Part shown: positions 43,354-51,838 of the stretch, piece by piece
Layout: each line of letters opens with the position of its first letter
Position numbering within the stretch: position 1 is the first letter of the stretch
From: Coprococcus sp. OM04-5BH
Lineage (GTDB): Bacteria; Bacillota; Clostridia; Lachnospirales; Lachnospiraceae
DNA: 64,000 nucleotides
NCBI RefSeq assembly: GCF_003482105.1
Contig: NZ_QULM01000002.1
Span: 124,001-188,000 of the forward strand
Direction: 5' to 3'
Notes under the pieces: model-generated
The model's database searches: none
The model's input: the letters and a program-made list of their open reading frames with translations, nothing else
What the model was told of the DNA's origin: nothing
Position numbers and translations under genes: made by a program

Positions 43354-44232
43354 TTATAAAACCATGTAGCACACTATGGAGATCAGTCCGGCACACAGAC
43401 AATATATTGAAAATCCCTTAAATTTATTAGTTTTAACAATCCGGAGCATAAATTTTATGCACACGAATCCAACCACTCCGGCAACTATCATTCCTACTAT
43501 GTAGTTAAATATCTTCCCGCCTGACAGCTTGGCACCGGCAAGATCCGGAAGCTCCAGGATACAGGCTCCAAGTATTGCAGGAATAGACATTATAAAAGAA
43601 TACTTCACTGCAAATTCCCTTGTAAAACCACAGGCAAGCCCTGCCGCAATAGTACTTCCTGAACGTGACAGTCCGGGCAGAGTTGCAGCTCCCTGAGCCA
43701 GTCCCACCATAACTGAGTCCTTATAGGTTGCAGTGGAAGCATTTTTATTTCCAACCCTTAAATTATCTGCTATGTATAACACCGCTGATGTTACCACAAG
43801 ACATATTCCCGGTATCAGCAGTGTATTTCCTGCATTTCCTATAAAATGTTCAAAAGGAAGTGCTATGCACATAGTAACAAAGGTTGAAAATAATACAAGT
43901 ATGACAAATCTTCTGTATGGTGTTGTAGCGATCTTCACATATTTCTTTTTCTTCTTGGTCTTATAAAGATTATTGATAAATCTTCCGATATTCACAAATA
44001 CCAGTCCAAGTATGGTAAAGCCCTCTATGAGAAGCTCGCCTATGTCTCTTCTGTATATTATGATTATAGCCACCAGGGTTCCAAGATGAAGAAGTATATC
44101 AAACAGTATCCCTGTGTCAGTATTCATATGGAATATGTTTCTGAATATGGCAAGATGTCCCGAACTGCTCACCGGGAGAAATTCCGTTGCACCCTGGATT
44201 ATTCCCATTATTATAGCCTGTAGTAAATTCAT
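43354..44232 (-). CDS. uppP: undecaprenyl-diphosphatase UppP
   Basis: Recycles undecaprenyl pyrophosphate to the lipid carrier phosphate used for peptidoglycan; BacA family, confers bacitracin resistance when overproduced. 292 residues, about seven to eight membrane helices, with motifs GIIQGATEFLPVSSSGHLAI and GLAQGAATLPGLSRSGSTIAAGLACGF, which hold the catalytic Glu, Ser/His and Arg. An insertion with basic residues (KTKKKKKYVKIATTPYRR) is in a cytosolic loop. Located between tepA-like and ftsK genes. Confidence 0.96.
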   Translation of the reverse strand: MNLLQAIIMGIIQGATEFLPVSSSGHLAIFRNIFHMNTDTGILFDILLHLGTLVAIIIIYRRDIGELLIEGFTILGLVFVNIGRFINNLYKTKKKKKYVKIATTPYRRFVILVLFSTFVTMCIALPFEHFIGNAGNTLLIPGICLVVTSAVLYIADNLRVGNKNASTATYKDSVMVGLAQGAATLPGLSRSGSTIAAGLACGFTREFAVKYSFIMSIPAILGACILELPDLAGAKLSGGKIFNYIVGMIVAGVVGFVCIKFMLRIVKTNKFKGFSIYCLCAGLISIVCYMVL

Positions 44233-44347
44233 ATTTTATCTTTTATCTCCCATTTTTTTGGAACATCAGCCCATCAAAAATCCATCTTAGCTAAATGTCT
44301 GATGCTGCATGCCAAGTTTCCCTGTAAAAATCGATACAATAGATACC

Positions 44348-44962
44348 CTACGATATTCTACTATCATTTTCATTTTTTATCAAGTCATACAATTTATTAA
44401 CTGCATCAGACAACCCGCCTTCTGATTTTATTATGCCACATTTGACCGCCTGGGCTCCCACCAGCACCGAACCTATATCCTTTGAAAGCTCCTTTGTATT
44501 AAACATAAGAGCCTTTACCTGATTTTCCGTTATATCGGAATGAGACACTATAAAATCTATTATACGATCCTGCATTTTCTCAATGTAGTAAAAGTTCTGT
44601 CTGGCTCCAAGCGTCACCCCTGCAACTCTTATGGGATGGACTATCATGGTGGCTGATTTTACTATGAAGGAATAATCTCCTGCCACCGCCAAGGGCACCC
44701 CTATGGAGTGGCCTCCTCCAAGCACCACTGTCACCACCGGCTTGCTTACGGACGCCAGAGCCTCTGCTATGGAAAGCCCCGACTCCACATCTCCTCCTGT
44801 GGTATTTATAAGTACAAGAACCCCTTTTATATCATCATTCAACTCTATTCCGGCACACCATGGTATTATCTCCTCATATTTTGTGGTTTTCGCACCTCCG
44901 GGCAAGGAATTGTGTCCCTCTACCTCCCCAAATATATTTATAACGGCTATCCCTTTATCCAT
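44348..44962 (-). CDS. ClpP-like serine peptidase (TepA/YmfB type)
   Basis: 204-residue cytosolic peptidase of the ClpP/crotonase fold. GGDVESGLSIAEAL and the serine motif VLGGGHSIGVPLAVAG, with ATMIVHP supplying the His, are recognisable. ClpP proper has GxASMG and a longer N-terminal loop, so this is the TepA/YmfB branch; in Bacillus that gene lies beside spoIIIE, matching the ftsK neighbour here. Substrates are unknown. GAAGGAG precedes the ATG. Its leader contains repeat remnant C. Confidence 0.82.
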   Translation of the reverse strand: MDKGIAVINIFGEVEGHNSLPGGAKTTKYEEIIPWCAGIELNDDIKGVLVLINTTGGDVESGLSIAEALASVSKPVVTVVLGGGHSIGVPLAVAGDYSFIVKSATMIVHPIRVAGVTLGARQNFYYIEKMQDRIIDFIVSHSDITENQVKALMFNTKELSKDIGSVLVGAQAVKCGIIKSEGGLSDAVNKLYDLIKNENDSRIS

Positions 44963-44970
44963 GTTTTCTA

Positions 44971-45010
44971 CTCCTTCTTCGGCAACGATAACATGACATC
45001 ATTACATAAC
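44971..45010 (-). repeat. dispersed structured repeat, family 1, remnant C
   Basis: CTTCTTCGGCAACGATAACATG-GACATCATTACATAAC-like sequence aligning with the right end of copies A and B (CTTCCTCCGGCAA... CGATGTCATAGACATCATTATATAAC) with the middle deleted; just upstream of the tepA-like start. Confidence 0.55.
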
Positions 45011-45042
45011 AGCAATAAAGCACGCTTTGCGAGTTTTATCCG

Positions 45043-45103
45043 CTGATTAGCAATCGTCAAATGCAACCATGCAAGCATGTTGCACTTGACTCATTGCCAT
45101 AAC
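45043..45103. repeat. hairpin repeat, family 2, copy 2
   Basis: Core AAATGCAACCATGC-AA-GCATGTTGCACTT folds into a near-perfect stem (TGCAACCATGC/GCATGTTGCA). Relative to copy 1 at 25981-26037 the inner pair changes from CATGT/ACATG to CATGC/GCATG, a compensated substitution. The right end abuts the terminator at 45104. Confidence 0.6.
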
Positions 45104-45132
45104 AAAAAGAGAGGCATAAGCCTCTCTTTTTA
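45104..45132. terminator. bidirectional terminator of the GH94 gene
   Basis: AAAAAGAGAGGC-ATAA-GCCTCTCTTTTT, a perfect stem with T runs on both strands, 30 nt after the phosphorylase gene. Confidence 0.88.
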
Positions 45133-45161
45133 ATATGTCCTTATATTGAAATAAAATACTA

Positions 45162-47561
45162 TTACATTGTGTATACTATCTCATTTACATCCTGAAGGTC
45201 TGCTGCAGGAATATAATTTCCATCATATGCCTTGCCATTTACAACCATTGATGTACAGCCGCTTTCGTGTCCGTCTGGATTTAATACCTTAATGTTAAGC
45301 TTCCTTCCGCGGAAATTCTTCTCGATAGTAAACTCCTTCCAATCAGAAGGAACAGAAGGTGCTATCTGTAAGCCGCCAAAATCAGGTCTCATACCAAGGA
45401 TACCTTCAACGCAGCCCACCATACATGTGGAAGCTGTTCCTGTAAGCCAGTGAACATGAGCTCTTCCCTCGTAAGGGCTTCCCACAGACTCAGTAAACTG
45501 TCCATGGCAATATGGCTCAAGCTTTCTTATCTCTGCCCTGTCGTTCATGGAAGCAGGTGATGTTTCATTAAAGTACTCAAAGGCTCTGTTTCCATGTCCC
45601 ATAAGAGCCTCGGCAAGGATTATCCATCCCTGTGGCTGTGAGAATATACCTGCATTCTCCTTAGTACCTGCATTGAACAGTATCATAAGTGCCCCGTCAA
45701 AGGCATGCTTCCTGTAAGGTGGATACATAAGTCTTACACCATATTCTGTGTTAAGCTCCTTATGTACAGTCTCAAGAGCTGTCTCTGCCTGTTCCTTGCT
45801 TGCAAGACCGCTTATAACAGCCCAGCTCTGTGGATTGAGCCACATGCTCGCCTCAGGATCATGCTTTGAACCGATGACCATTCCGCCTTCCTTATAACCA
45901 CGGATATATCTGTCATCCTCCCAGCACTTCTCCTGGATAGTGTTATAAAGATCTGACTGGATCTTATCTATATACTTAATATACTCTTCATCATTCTTCT
46001 GCTCTGCGAACTTCTTGATAACAGTCATGGCATAATAAAGCTGCATGGCAACGAATGTTGACTCTCCGCGCTTTCCAAGTCTTAAGCAGTCATTCCAGTC
46101 TGCATGAAGACCTGCCGGCATGTTATTGTCTCCAAGTCTGTTCATTGAGAAGTCAATAGCTCTCTTTAAGTGCTCGTATACAGTTCCCTCGCCGCCATTT
46201 GCGAATAATATAACTTCGTCGATGAAATCAACGTTTCCCGTCTCGGCAATATACTTGTATACAGTTGGGAACAGCCACAGTGCATCGTCTGCTCTGTAAG
46301 CAGGATGACCTGTTGCCTGTACATATGAAGGATCATCCGGAGTATCCTCATGTCCTGCATTGTGGTTGAACTTAACCAGCGGAAGTCCTCCGCCATTGTC
46401 AACCTGGGCTGAAAGCATAAATCTGATCTTCTCCAATGCCATTTCAGGATCAAGATGAATAACACCCTGAATATCCTGAACTGTATCTCTGTATCCATAT
46501 CCGTTTCTCAGACCACAGTATGAGAAGGAAGCTGCTCTTGACCATATAAATGTCATGAAGCACTGATATGAATTCCATGTATTTATCATATTGTTAAATG
46601 AATCACTAGGTGTATGCACCTGGAAGTTATTTAACTTGCCATGCCAGTATGTCTTAAGCTCTTTAAGCTCATCCGCACAAGTCTTTACACTGTCCTCATA
46701 GCGGGAAAGTATCTCGTCTGCAGCCTTTCCATTCTTCATTCCAAGAACAAATGCAAATTCCTTAGTCTCGCCCGGCTCAAGCTCAAGCTTTGTGCTTAAT
46801 GCACCACAACCGTTACCGTTGTAATTAAGCTTGTTGCCGCAGTCTCCGTTTATAATACCTACAGGATCCGCATATGTGTGATATCTTCCAAGGAACTCCT
46901 CCTTGTCACCACAATATGTATCAACAGGTGCACCTGCAAGACCCAAAAATCTCTGAACTGCAGAATTTCCATTTACAGGGCTGTCAACACAGTTTTCATT
47001 TATGAACTGCATTATCTTGTTGTTCTCAAAGAATGTTCTTGTTATAAACAGTGTGTACTGAAGGTTTACCTGATCCTGCTCATAATTGTTGTCATTTGTG
47101 AACTCACAGAAGCCGGTGACTGTAAGCCTCCTCTTAACATCGGAAGCATTTGTCACCTTTACCTTCCATACTTCATAAGTCTTATCCAGAGGCACATAAT
47201 AAAGCACCTCTGAATTGATTCCTGAATACTCAGCTTTGATGTTAGTGTAGGCAGTACCATGATGGCACTCGCTCTTGTATGTCTCAAGATCCTTGCCTAC
47301 AGGCTGCCATGAAGCAGACCAGTAATCCTTTGACTCGTCATCTCTTAAATAAACATATCTTCCCGGCTGGTCAAAGTTATTAAATATATATCTTATGATC
47401 CTGCCGTTTGCTCCTGATTTCTCGAAGCTGTAACCACCCGCATTATTTGATATGATAGCACCATACTCAGGAGAACCGAGATAGTTCGCCCATGGTGCGG
47501 GAGTATCAGGTCTGTCTATGATGTACTCCTTATTTGCTTCATCAAAATAGCCAAATCTCAT
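45162..47561 (-). CDS. GH94 glycoside phosphorylase (cellobiose phosphorylase-like)
   Basis: Inverting phosphorylase that splits a beta-linked disaccharide with phosphate to give a sugar 1-phosphate. 799 residues, no signal peptide. MRFGYFDEANKEYIID..TPAPWANYLG matches the N-terminus of cellobiose phosphorylases, and the catalytic DWNDCL lies at residues 488-493. However, the acceptor-site region reads RNGYGYRDTVQD, where classical cellobiose phosphorylases have RGxGFRDSNQD, so cellobionate, chitobiose or another acceptor is possible. GGGGG precedes the ATG, 19 nt after pnp. It would act on sugars released by cellulases such as the GH5 at the right end. Confidence 0.9.
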   Translation of the reverse strand: MRFGYFDEANKEYIIDRPDTPAPWANYLGSPEYGAIISNNAGGYSFEKSGANGRIIRYIFNNFDQPGRYVYLRDDESKDYWSASWQPVGKDLETYKSECHHGTAYTNIKAEYSGINSEVLYYVPLDKTYEVWKVKVTNASDVKRRLTVTGFCEFTNDNNYEQDQVNLQYTLFITRTFFENNKIMQFINENCVDSPVNGNSAVQRFLGLAGAPVDTYCGDKEEFLGRYHTYADPVGIINGDCGNKLNYNGNGCGALSTKLELEPGETKEFAFVLGMKNGKAADEILSRYEDSVKTCADELKELKTYWHGKLNNFQVHTPSDSFNNMINTWNSYQCFMTFIWSRAASFSYCGLRNGYGYRDTVQDIQGVIHLDPEMALEKIRFMLSAQVDNGGGLPLVKFNHNAGHEDTPDDPSYVQATGHPAYRADDALWLFPTVYKYIAETGNVDFIDEVILFANGGEGTVYEHLKRAIDFSMNRLGDNNMPAGLHADWNDCLRLGKRGESTFVAMQLYYAMTVIKKFAEQKNDEEYIKYIDKIQSDLYNTIQEKCWEDDRYIRGYKEGGMVIGSKHDPEASMWLNPQSWAVISGLASKEQAETALETVHKELNTEYGVRLMYPPYRKHAFDGALMILFNAGTKENAGIFSQPQGWIILAEALMGHGNRAFEYFNETSPASMNDRAEIRKLEPYCHGQFTESVGSPYEGRAHVHWLTGTASTCMVGCVEGILGMRPDFGGLQIAPSVPSDWKEFTIEKNFRGRKLNIKVLNPDGHESGCTSMVVNGKAYDGNYIPAADLQDVNEIVYTM

Positions 47562-47580
47562 TAGCTTACCCCCTTATTTA

Positions 47581-49698
47581 TTATTCTGCTGAACCTGTGC
47601 CTTCCTTTACATCCTTAAGACTAAGGCTTATCCTTCCGGCTCTCTCATCGATCTTGATGACCTTAACAGTTACGTCATCGCCTACATTTACAACATCCTC
47701 AACCTTATTTACATGCTTGTCTGAAAGCTTTGAAATATGGATGAGTCCATCCTTGTTAGGTGCAAGTGATACGATGGCACCGCACTCTATAACCTTAACT
47801 ACCTTACCTGCGTAGTTCTTTCCTACTTCAAGTGGCTCAACTATCATCTTGATCATATTGATGGCCTTGTCCATGCCGTCCTGATCAACACCACAGATTG
47901 ATACTCTTCCCTCATCATCGATATCAATCTTAACGCCTGTCTCCTCAATGATAGTGTTGATAGTCTTACCTCTCTGTCCGATAACCTCACCGATCTTATC
48001 AGGATCGATCTTGATCTGTACGATCTTAGGTGCGTACTCATTTACGTTTGGTCTTGGTTCAGAAATAGCAGGCTTCATACATGTATCCATGATGAAGAGT
48101 CTTGCCTCTCTTGTTCTTCTGATAGCCTCCTCAACTATAGGTCTTGTAAGGCCATGTATCTTAATATCCATCTGAATAGCTGTGATACCCTCTGTTGTAC
48201 CTGTTACCTTGAAGTCCATATCGCCGAAGAAGTCCTCAAGTCCCTGGATATCTGTAAGCACGATGTAATCATCATCTGTATCACCTGTAACAAGACCGCA
48301 TGAGATACCTGCAACCATGCTCTTGATAGGAACACCGGCAGCCATAAGTGACATACATGATGAACATGTTGATGCCATTGATGTTGAACCATTTGACTCA
48401 AATGTCTCAGATACTGTTCTTATTGCATATGGGAACTCCTCAGGTGATGGAAGTACAGGAAGAAGAGCTCTCTCAGCAAGGGCACCATGTCCGATCTCAC
48501 GACGTCCGGGACCTCTTGAAACCTTTGTCTCACCTACTGAATATGAAGGGAAGTTGTAATGGTGCATATATCTCTTTGATGTAACATTCTCATCAAGTCC
48601 GTCGATCTTCTGGATCTCTGAAAGTGGGGCAAGTGTACATACGTTACAGATCTGTGTCTGTCCTCTTGTGAACATTGCTGAGCCATGTACTCTAGGCACG
48701 ATATCTACCTCGGCTGCAAGCGGTCTGATCTGGTCGATGGCACGTCCGTCTGGTCTCTTGTGATCCTTTAAGATCATCTTTCTTACAGTCTTCTTCTGAT
48801 ACTGGTAAAGTGCTTCAGGAACAAGTGCAAGCCACTCTTCATTATCTGCAAATGCTTCCTCAAACTTATCTCTGATCTGTCTTATATTCTCTTCTCTTAC
48901 CTGCTTCTCGTCTGTGAATACAGCAACCTCCATCTCAGCAGGTGTAACGATCTCTTTCATTGCCGCAAATAATTCCTCAGGAATTGCACAGCTCTCATAT
49001 GAATGCTTTGGCTTACCAATCTCAGCAACGATCTTGTTAATGAACTCAATGATGGTCTGATTTACATCATGAGCAAGGTAAATAGCCTCGATCATCTTAG
49101 CCTCAGGAACTATATTAGCTCCTGCCTCAATCATGATAACCTTCTCGCTTGTTGAAGCAACTGTAAGCTTAAGATCTCCCTCTGCCCACTGTTTCTGTGA
49201 TGGGTTGATGATAAACTCACCGTCTACAAGACCTACCTGTGTCATTGCACATGGTCCGCAGAAAGGAACATCTGAAATACATGTTGCAATAGCTGAACCA
49301 AGCATTGCTACGAGCTCAGGTCTGCACTCAGGATCAACTGACATTACCATATTGTTAAGTGTAACATCATTTCTGTAATCCTTAGGGAACAGAGGTCTCA
49401 TAGGTCTGTCTATAACTCTTGATGTAAGGACAGCATTCTCTGAAGCCTTGCCCTCTCTCTTATTAAATCCTCCCGGAATCTTTCCTACAGCATACATCTT
49501 CTCTTCGTATTCAACGCTGAGCGGGAAGAAATCAATACCGTCTCTTGGCTTCTCTGACGCTGTTATTGTTGAAAGTACTGTTGTGTCTCCGTAGTGCATA
49601 AATGCTGCACCATTTGCCTGTGCCGCTACCCTGCCGATATCAACTGTAAGTGTTCTTCCTGCAAGTTCCATAGAGTATCTCTTAAACTCTTTGCTCAT
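47581..49698 (-). CDS. pnp: polynucleotide phosphorylase
   Basis: 3'-5' phosphorolytic exoribonuclease of the RNA degradosome. 705 residues: two RNase PH domains (first MSKEFKRYSMELAGRTLTVDIGRVA; second VRKMILKDHKRPDGRAIDQIRPL... with GRREIGHGALAERAL), a KH domain (IGEVIGQRGKTINTIIEETGVKIDIDDEG) and a C-terminal S1 domain (GKNYAGKVVKVIECGAIVSLAPNKDGLIHISKLSDK). Start at 49698 has ATAGGAG upstream; a longer frame has none. Follows rpsO, the usual rpsO-pnp order, with its own promoter between. Confidence 0.98.
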   Translation of the reverse strand: MSKEFKRYSMELAGRTLTVDIGRVAAQANGAAFMHYGDTTVLSTITASEKPRDGIDFFPLSVEYEEKMYAVGKIPGGFNKREGKASENAVLTSRVIDRPMRPLFPKDYRNDVTLNNMVMSVDPECRPELVAMLGSAIATCISDVPFCGPCAMTQVGLVDGEFIINPSQKQWAEGDLKLTVASTSEKVIMIEAGANIVPEAKMIEAIYLAHDVNQTIIEFINKIVAEIGKPKHSYESCAIPEELFAAMKEIVTPAEMEVAVFTDEKQVREENIRQIRDKFEEAFADNEEWLALVPEALYQYQKKTVRKMILKDHKRPDGRAIDQIRPLAAEVDIVPRVHGSAMFTRGQTQICNVCTLAPLSEIQKIDGLDENVTSKRYMHHYNFPSYSVGETKVSRGPGRREIGHGALAERALLPVLPSPEEFPYAIRTVSETFESNGSTSMASTCSSCMSLMAAGVPIKSMVAGISCGLVTGDTDDDYIVLTDIQGLEDFFGDMDFKVTGTTEGITAIQMDIKIHGLTRPIVEEAIRRTREARLFIMDTCMKPAISEPRPNVNEYAPKIVQIKIDPDKIGEVIGQRGKTINTIIEETGVKIDIDDEGRVSICGVDQDGMDKAINMIKMIVEPLEVGKNYAGKVVKVIECGAIVSLAPNKDGLIHISKLSDKHVNKVEDVVNVGDDVTVKVIKIDERAGRISLSLKDVKEGTGSAE

Positions 49699-49819
49699 AT
49701 TATTTTTTCTCCTATCCGAATTATAATTGTATTGTGAAAGACGTCGAAACAACTACAAAAACTACCGTAAACCGATAATCTTTATAGAAGTCTCGATATG
49801 TCTTATCACAATCTTTTAA

Positions 49820-49848
49820 ATTTTATCATAGAGCCGCCAAAAAGACAA
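49820..49848 (-). promoter_or_regulatory. sigma-A promoter of pnp
   Basis: Minus-strand TTGTCT (49843-49848), 17 nt, TGATAAAAT with extended -10 (TAAAAT 49820-49825), 122 nt before pnp and 28 nt after the rpsO terminator. Confidence 0.6.
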
Positions 49849-49875
49849 CAGTATATAAAATAATTTTGCCATAAT

Positions 49876-49906
49876 AAAAACTCCACCGGTATTACTACCG
49901 ATGGAG
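49876..49906 (-). terminator. rpsO terminator
   Basis: CTCCATCGGTA-GTAA-TACCGGTGGAG stem followed by TTTTT on the minus strand, between rpsO and pnp. Confidence 0.85.
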
Positions 49907-49931
49907 CGTATCTTTTTTGCCGCTATAGAAA

Positions 49932-50198
49932 TTACTTTCTTAAACCAAGGCTCTCAATTAATGTTCTGTAACGATTGATGTCCTTGCTCTTAAGGTATGC
50001 AAGAAGGTTTCTTCTCTGACCAACCATCTTAAGAAGACCACGATTTGAGTGATGATCCTTAGGATTAGCCTTGAAGTGACCGTTTAAGTCATTGATTCTT
50101 GCTGTAAGAAGTGCGATCTGTACCTCAGTTGAACCTGTGTCCTGTGCATCCTTACCATACTTTTCTACGATTGCCTGCTTCTGTTCCTTTGTTATCAT
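49932..50198 (-). CDS. rpsO: 30S ribosomal protein S15
   Basis: 88-residue primary 16S rRNA binding protein. [73 protein letters not shown]... covers the full S15 sequence, including [13 protein letters not shown] and [18 protein letters not shown] precedes this ATG; a 25-codon extension in the open frame has no support. Upstream of pnp. Confidence 0.99.
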   Translation of the reverse strand: MITKEQKQAIVEKYGKDAQDTGSTEVQIALLTARINDLNGHFKANPKDHHSNRGLLKMVGQRRNLLAYLKSKDINRYRTLIESLGLRK

Positions 50199-50288
50199 TG
50201 TAACAAACCTCCTAAATATTATAATACACGGCCAAAACTGAGCAACAGGTTGGAGTATCCTGTAACTAAGCATTGGCTGACCTTGATT

Positions 50289-50317
50289 AAGGTATCATAA
50301 AAAACCCGCAAAGTAAA
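50289..50317 (-). promoter_or_regulatory. likely promoter of rpsO
   Basis: Minus-strand TTTACT (50312-50317), 17 nt, then TGATACCTT with an extended -10 (TACCTT 50289-50294), 91 nt before the S15 start. Confidence 0.45.
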
Positions 50318-50412
50318 GTCTTTTTTGCTTATTTTTTGTTGAAAGCTATATTCATGTCAGTTATAATGTTACGGTAACTCAAAACACAGTATAGACTCCA
50401 TTATAACATGTA

Positions 50413-50454
50413 CATCACACAGTGTTCATCATGCAGGGCTCATCACACAGGGAA
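50413..50454. repeat. three 14-bp tandem repeats upstream of aroC
   Basis: CATCACACAG (50413), CATCATGCAG (50427) and CATCACACAG (50441) recur with a strict 14-bp period in the 367-nt region between rpsO and aroC. Confidence 0.6.
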
Positions 50455-50502
50455 TATAAAGCACCGTTTACGAGATATTGTTATTTTGATAAGTCACATA
50501 CG

Positions 50503-50533
50503 CCGTGATCATGCATCGGGCCTCAGATCACGG
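50503..50533. promoter_or_regulatory. inverted repeat upstream of aroC
   Basis: Perfect arms CCGTGATC (50503-50510) and GATCACGG (50526-50533) separated by 15 bp, about 33 nt before the aroC start. Either a hairpin in the aroC leader or a regulator site; no T tract follows. Confidence 0.45.
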
Positions 50534-50565
50534 AATATAACAGGCCTGTGAAAATGGTATATAAT

Positions 50566-51663
50566 ATGGCAGGATCAACAATAGGTAATAAATTTTCCAT
50601 AACAACCTGGGGAGAATCCCACGGCAAAGCCCTTGGGGTGGTAGTTGACGGATGTCCCGCAGGTCTCACACTTGATGAGAATGATATACAGATATATCTT
50701 GATCGTAGAAAGCCGGGATTTTCCCAGTTTTCAACTCCAAGAAAAGAATCGGATAAAGTAGAGATATTATCCGGAATATTCGAGGGCAGGACAACCGGCA
50801 CCCCTATTTCCATGATAGTCCACAATACATCCCAGCGTTCATCGGACTATGGTGACATAGCAACCTACTACAGACCCGGACATGCAGATTACACCTTTGA
50901 TGAGAAATACGGCTTCAGAGACTACAGAGGCGGTGGACGTTCATCAGGAAGAGAGACCATAGGACGTGTGGCAGCCGGGGCTATCGCAGCCAAGATACTT
51001 AAACAGTTAGGCATAGAGATAACCACCTATGTATCATCTATCGGCGATGTCCAAGTGTCTCCTGAGAACTTCAACAGAGAATACATAATGCAGAACGAGC
51101 TTTATATGCCCGATAAGGACAGCTACGAAAGAGCCTCTGCTCTTCTGTCCGACATCATGGCTGCAAATGATTCCATAGGCTCCTCTGTCCAGTGCATCAT
51201 AAAAGGCATGCCTGCCGGAATAGGTGAACCGGTATTTGACAAGCTTGATGCCAACCTTGCCAAGGCAATAATGTCAATAGGTGCAGTAAAAGCCATTGAA
51301 ATTGGGGATGGCTGTATGGTATCGGAAAATCAGGGAAGCTACAACAACGACAACTTCTCCATGAAGGATGGCAAAGTGTCCAAGCAGAGCAACCATGCCG
51401 GAGGAATCCTCGGCGGAATGAGCGATGGAAGTGACATCGTCATAAAGGCTCACTTCAAGCCCACCCCATCCATTGCATCCACCCAGCATACTATAAATAA
51501 AAGTGGCGAGAATATTGAAGTATCCATAAAAGGCAGACACGATCCTATAATCGGACCTCGTGCAGTAGTTGTGGTTGAGTCCATGGCTGCCATAACCGTT
51601 CTTGATCTATTATTTGATAATATGAGTTCAAGGCTTGACAAGATCATAGATTTCTATTCATAA
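50566..51663 (+). CDS. aroC: chorismate synthase
   Basis: Converts EPSP to chorismate using reduced FMN; last step of the shikimate pathway. 365 residues with family signatures GESHGKALGVVVDGCPAG, GRRSGRET-like RGGGRSSGRETIGRVAAGAIA and HAGGILGGMSDGSDI plus RHDPIIGPRAVVVVESM near the C-terminus. ATG 50566 gives the canonical MAGSTIGNKFSITTWGESHG start, although no good Shine-Dalgarno precedes it; in-frame GTG 50548 and ATG 50554 are alternatives. No other aro genes are adjacent. Confidence 0.96.
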   Translation: MAGSTIGNKFSITTWGESHGKALGVVVDGCPAGLTLDENDIQIYLDRRKPGFSQFSTPRKESDKVEILSGIFEGRTTGTPISMIVHNTSQRSSDYGDIATYYRPGHADYTFDEKYGFRDYRGGGRSSGRETIGRVAAGAIAAKILKQLGIEITTYVSSIGDVQVSPENFNREYIMQNELYMPDKDSYERASALLSDIMAANDSIGSSVQCIIKGMPAGIGEPVFDKLDANLAKAIMSIGAVKAIEIGDGCMVSENQGSYNNDNFSMKDGKVSKQSNHAGGILGGMSDGSDIVIKAHFKPTPSIASTQHTINKSGENIEVSIKGRHDPIIGPRAVVVVESMAAITVLDLLFDNMSSRLDKIIDFYS

Positions 51664-51734
51664 TATCAAATTATGAAAACCATCATAAAATAATTTTGAT
51701 CAAAAAAATCATGATCAAATACAAAAAAAGATTC

Positions 51735-51770
51735 AAAAAACCTCAGGACATATGAGTCCTGAGGTTTTTT
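51735..51770. terminator. bidirectional terminator between aroC and the FNT gene
   Basis: AAAAAACCTCAGGACATATGAGTCCTGAGGTTTTTT forms a perfect GC-containing stem with runs on both sides, between convergent genes. Confidence 0.92.
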
Positions 51771-51838
51771 CACATAATATTTATACAATGAAACTTATAC
51801 TGGATAAGTGTTCATGTCCCCTGATAATGATATCCGGT

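Noticed and set aside
44233..44347. Terminator between the tepA-like gene and uppP
   Set aside because: Only a seven-pair stem with a ~30-nt loop before a run of T; too weak to call.
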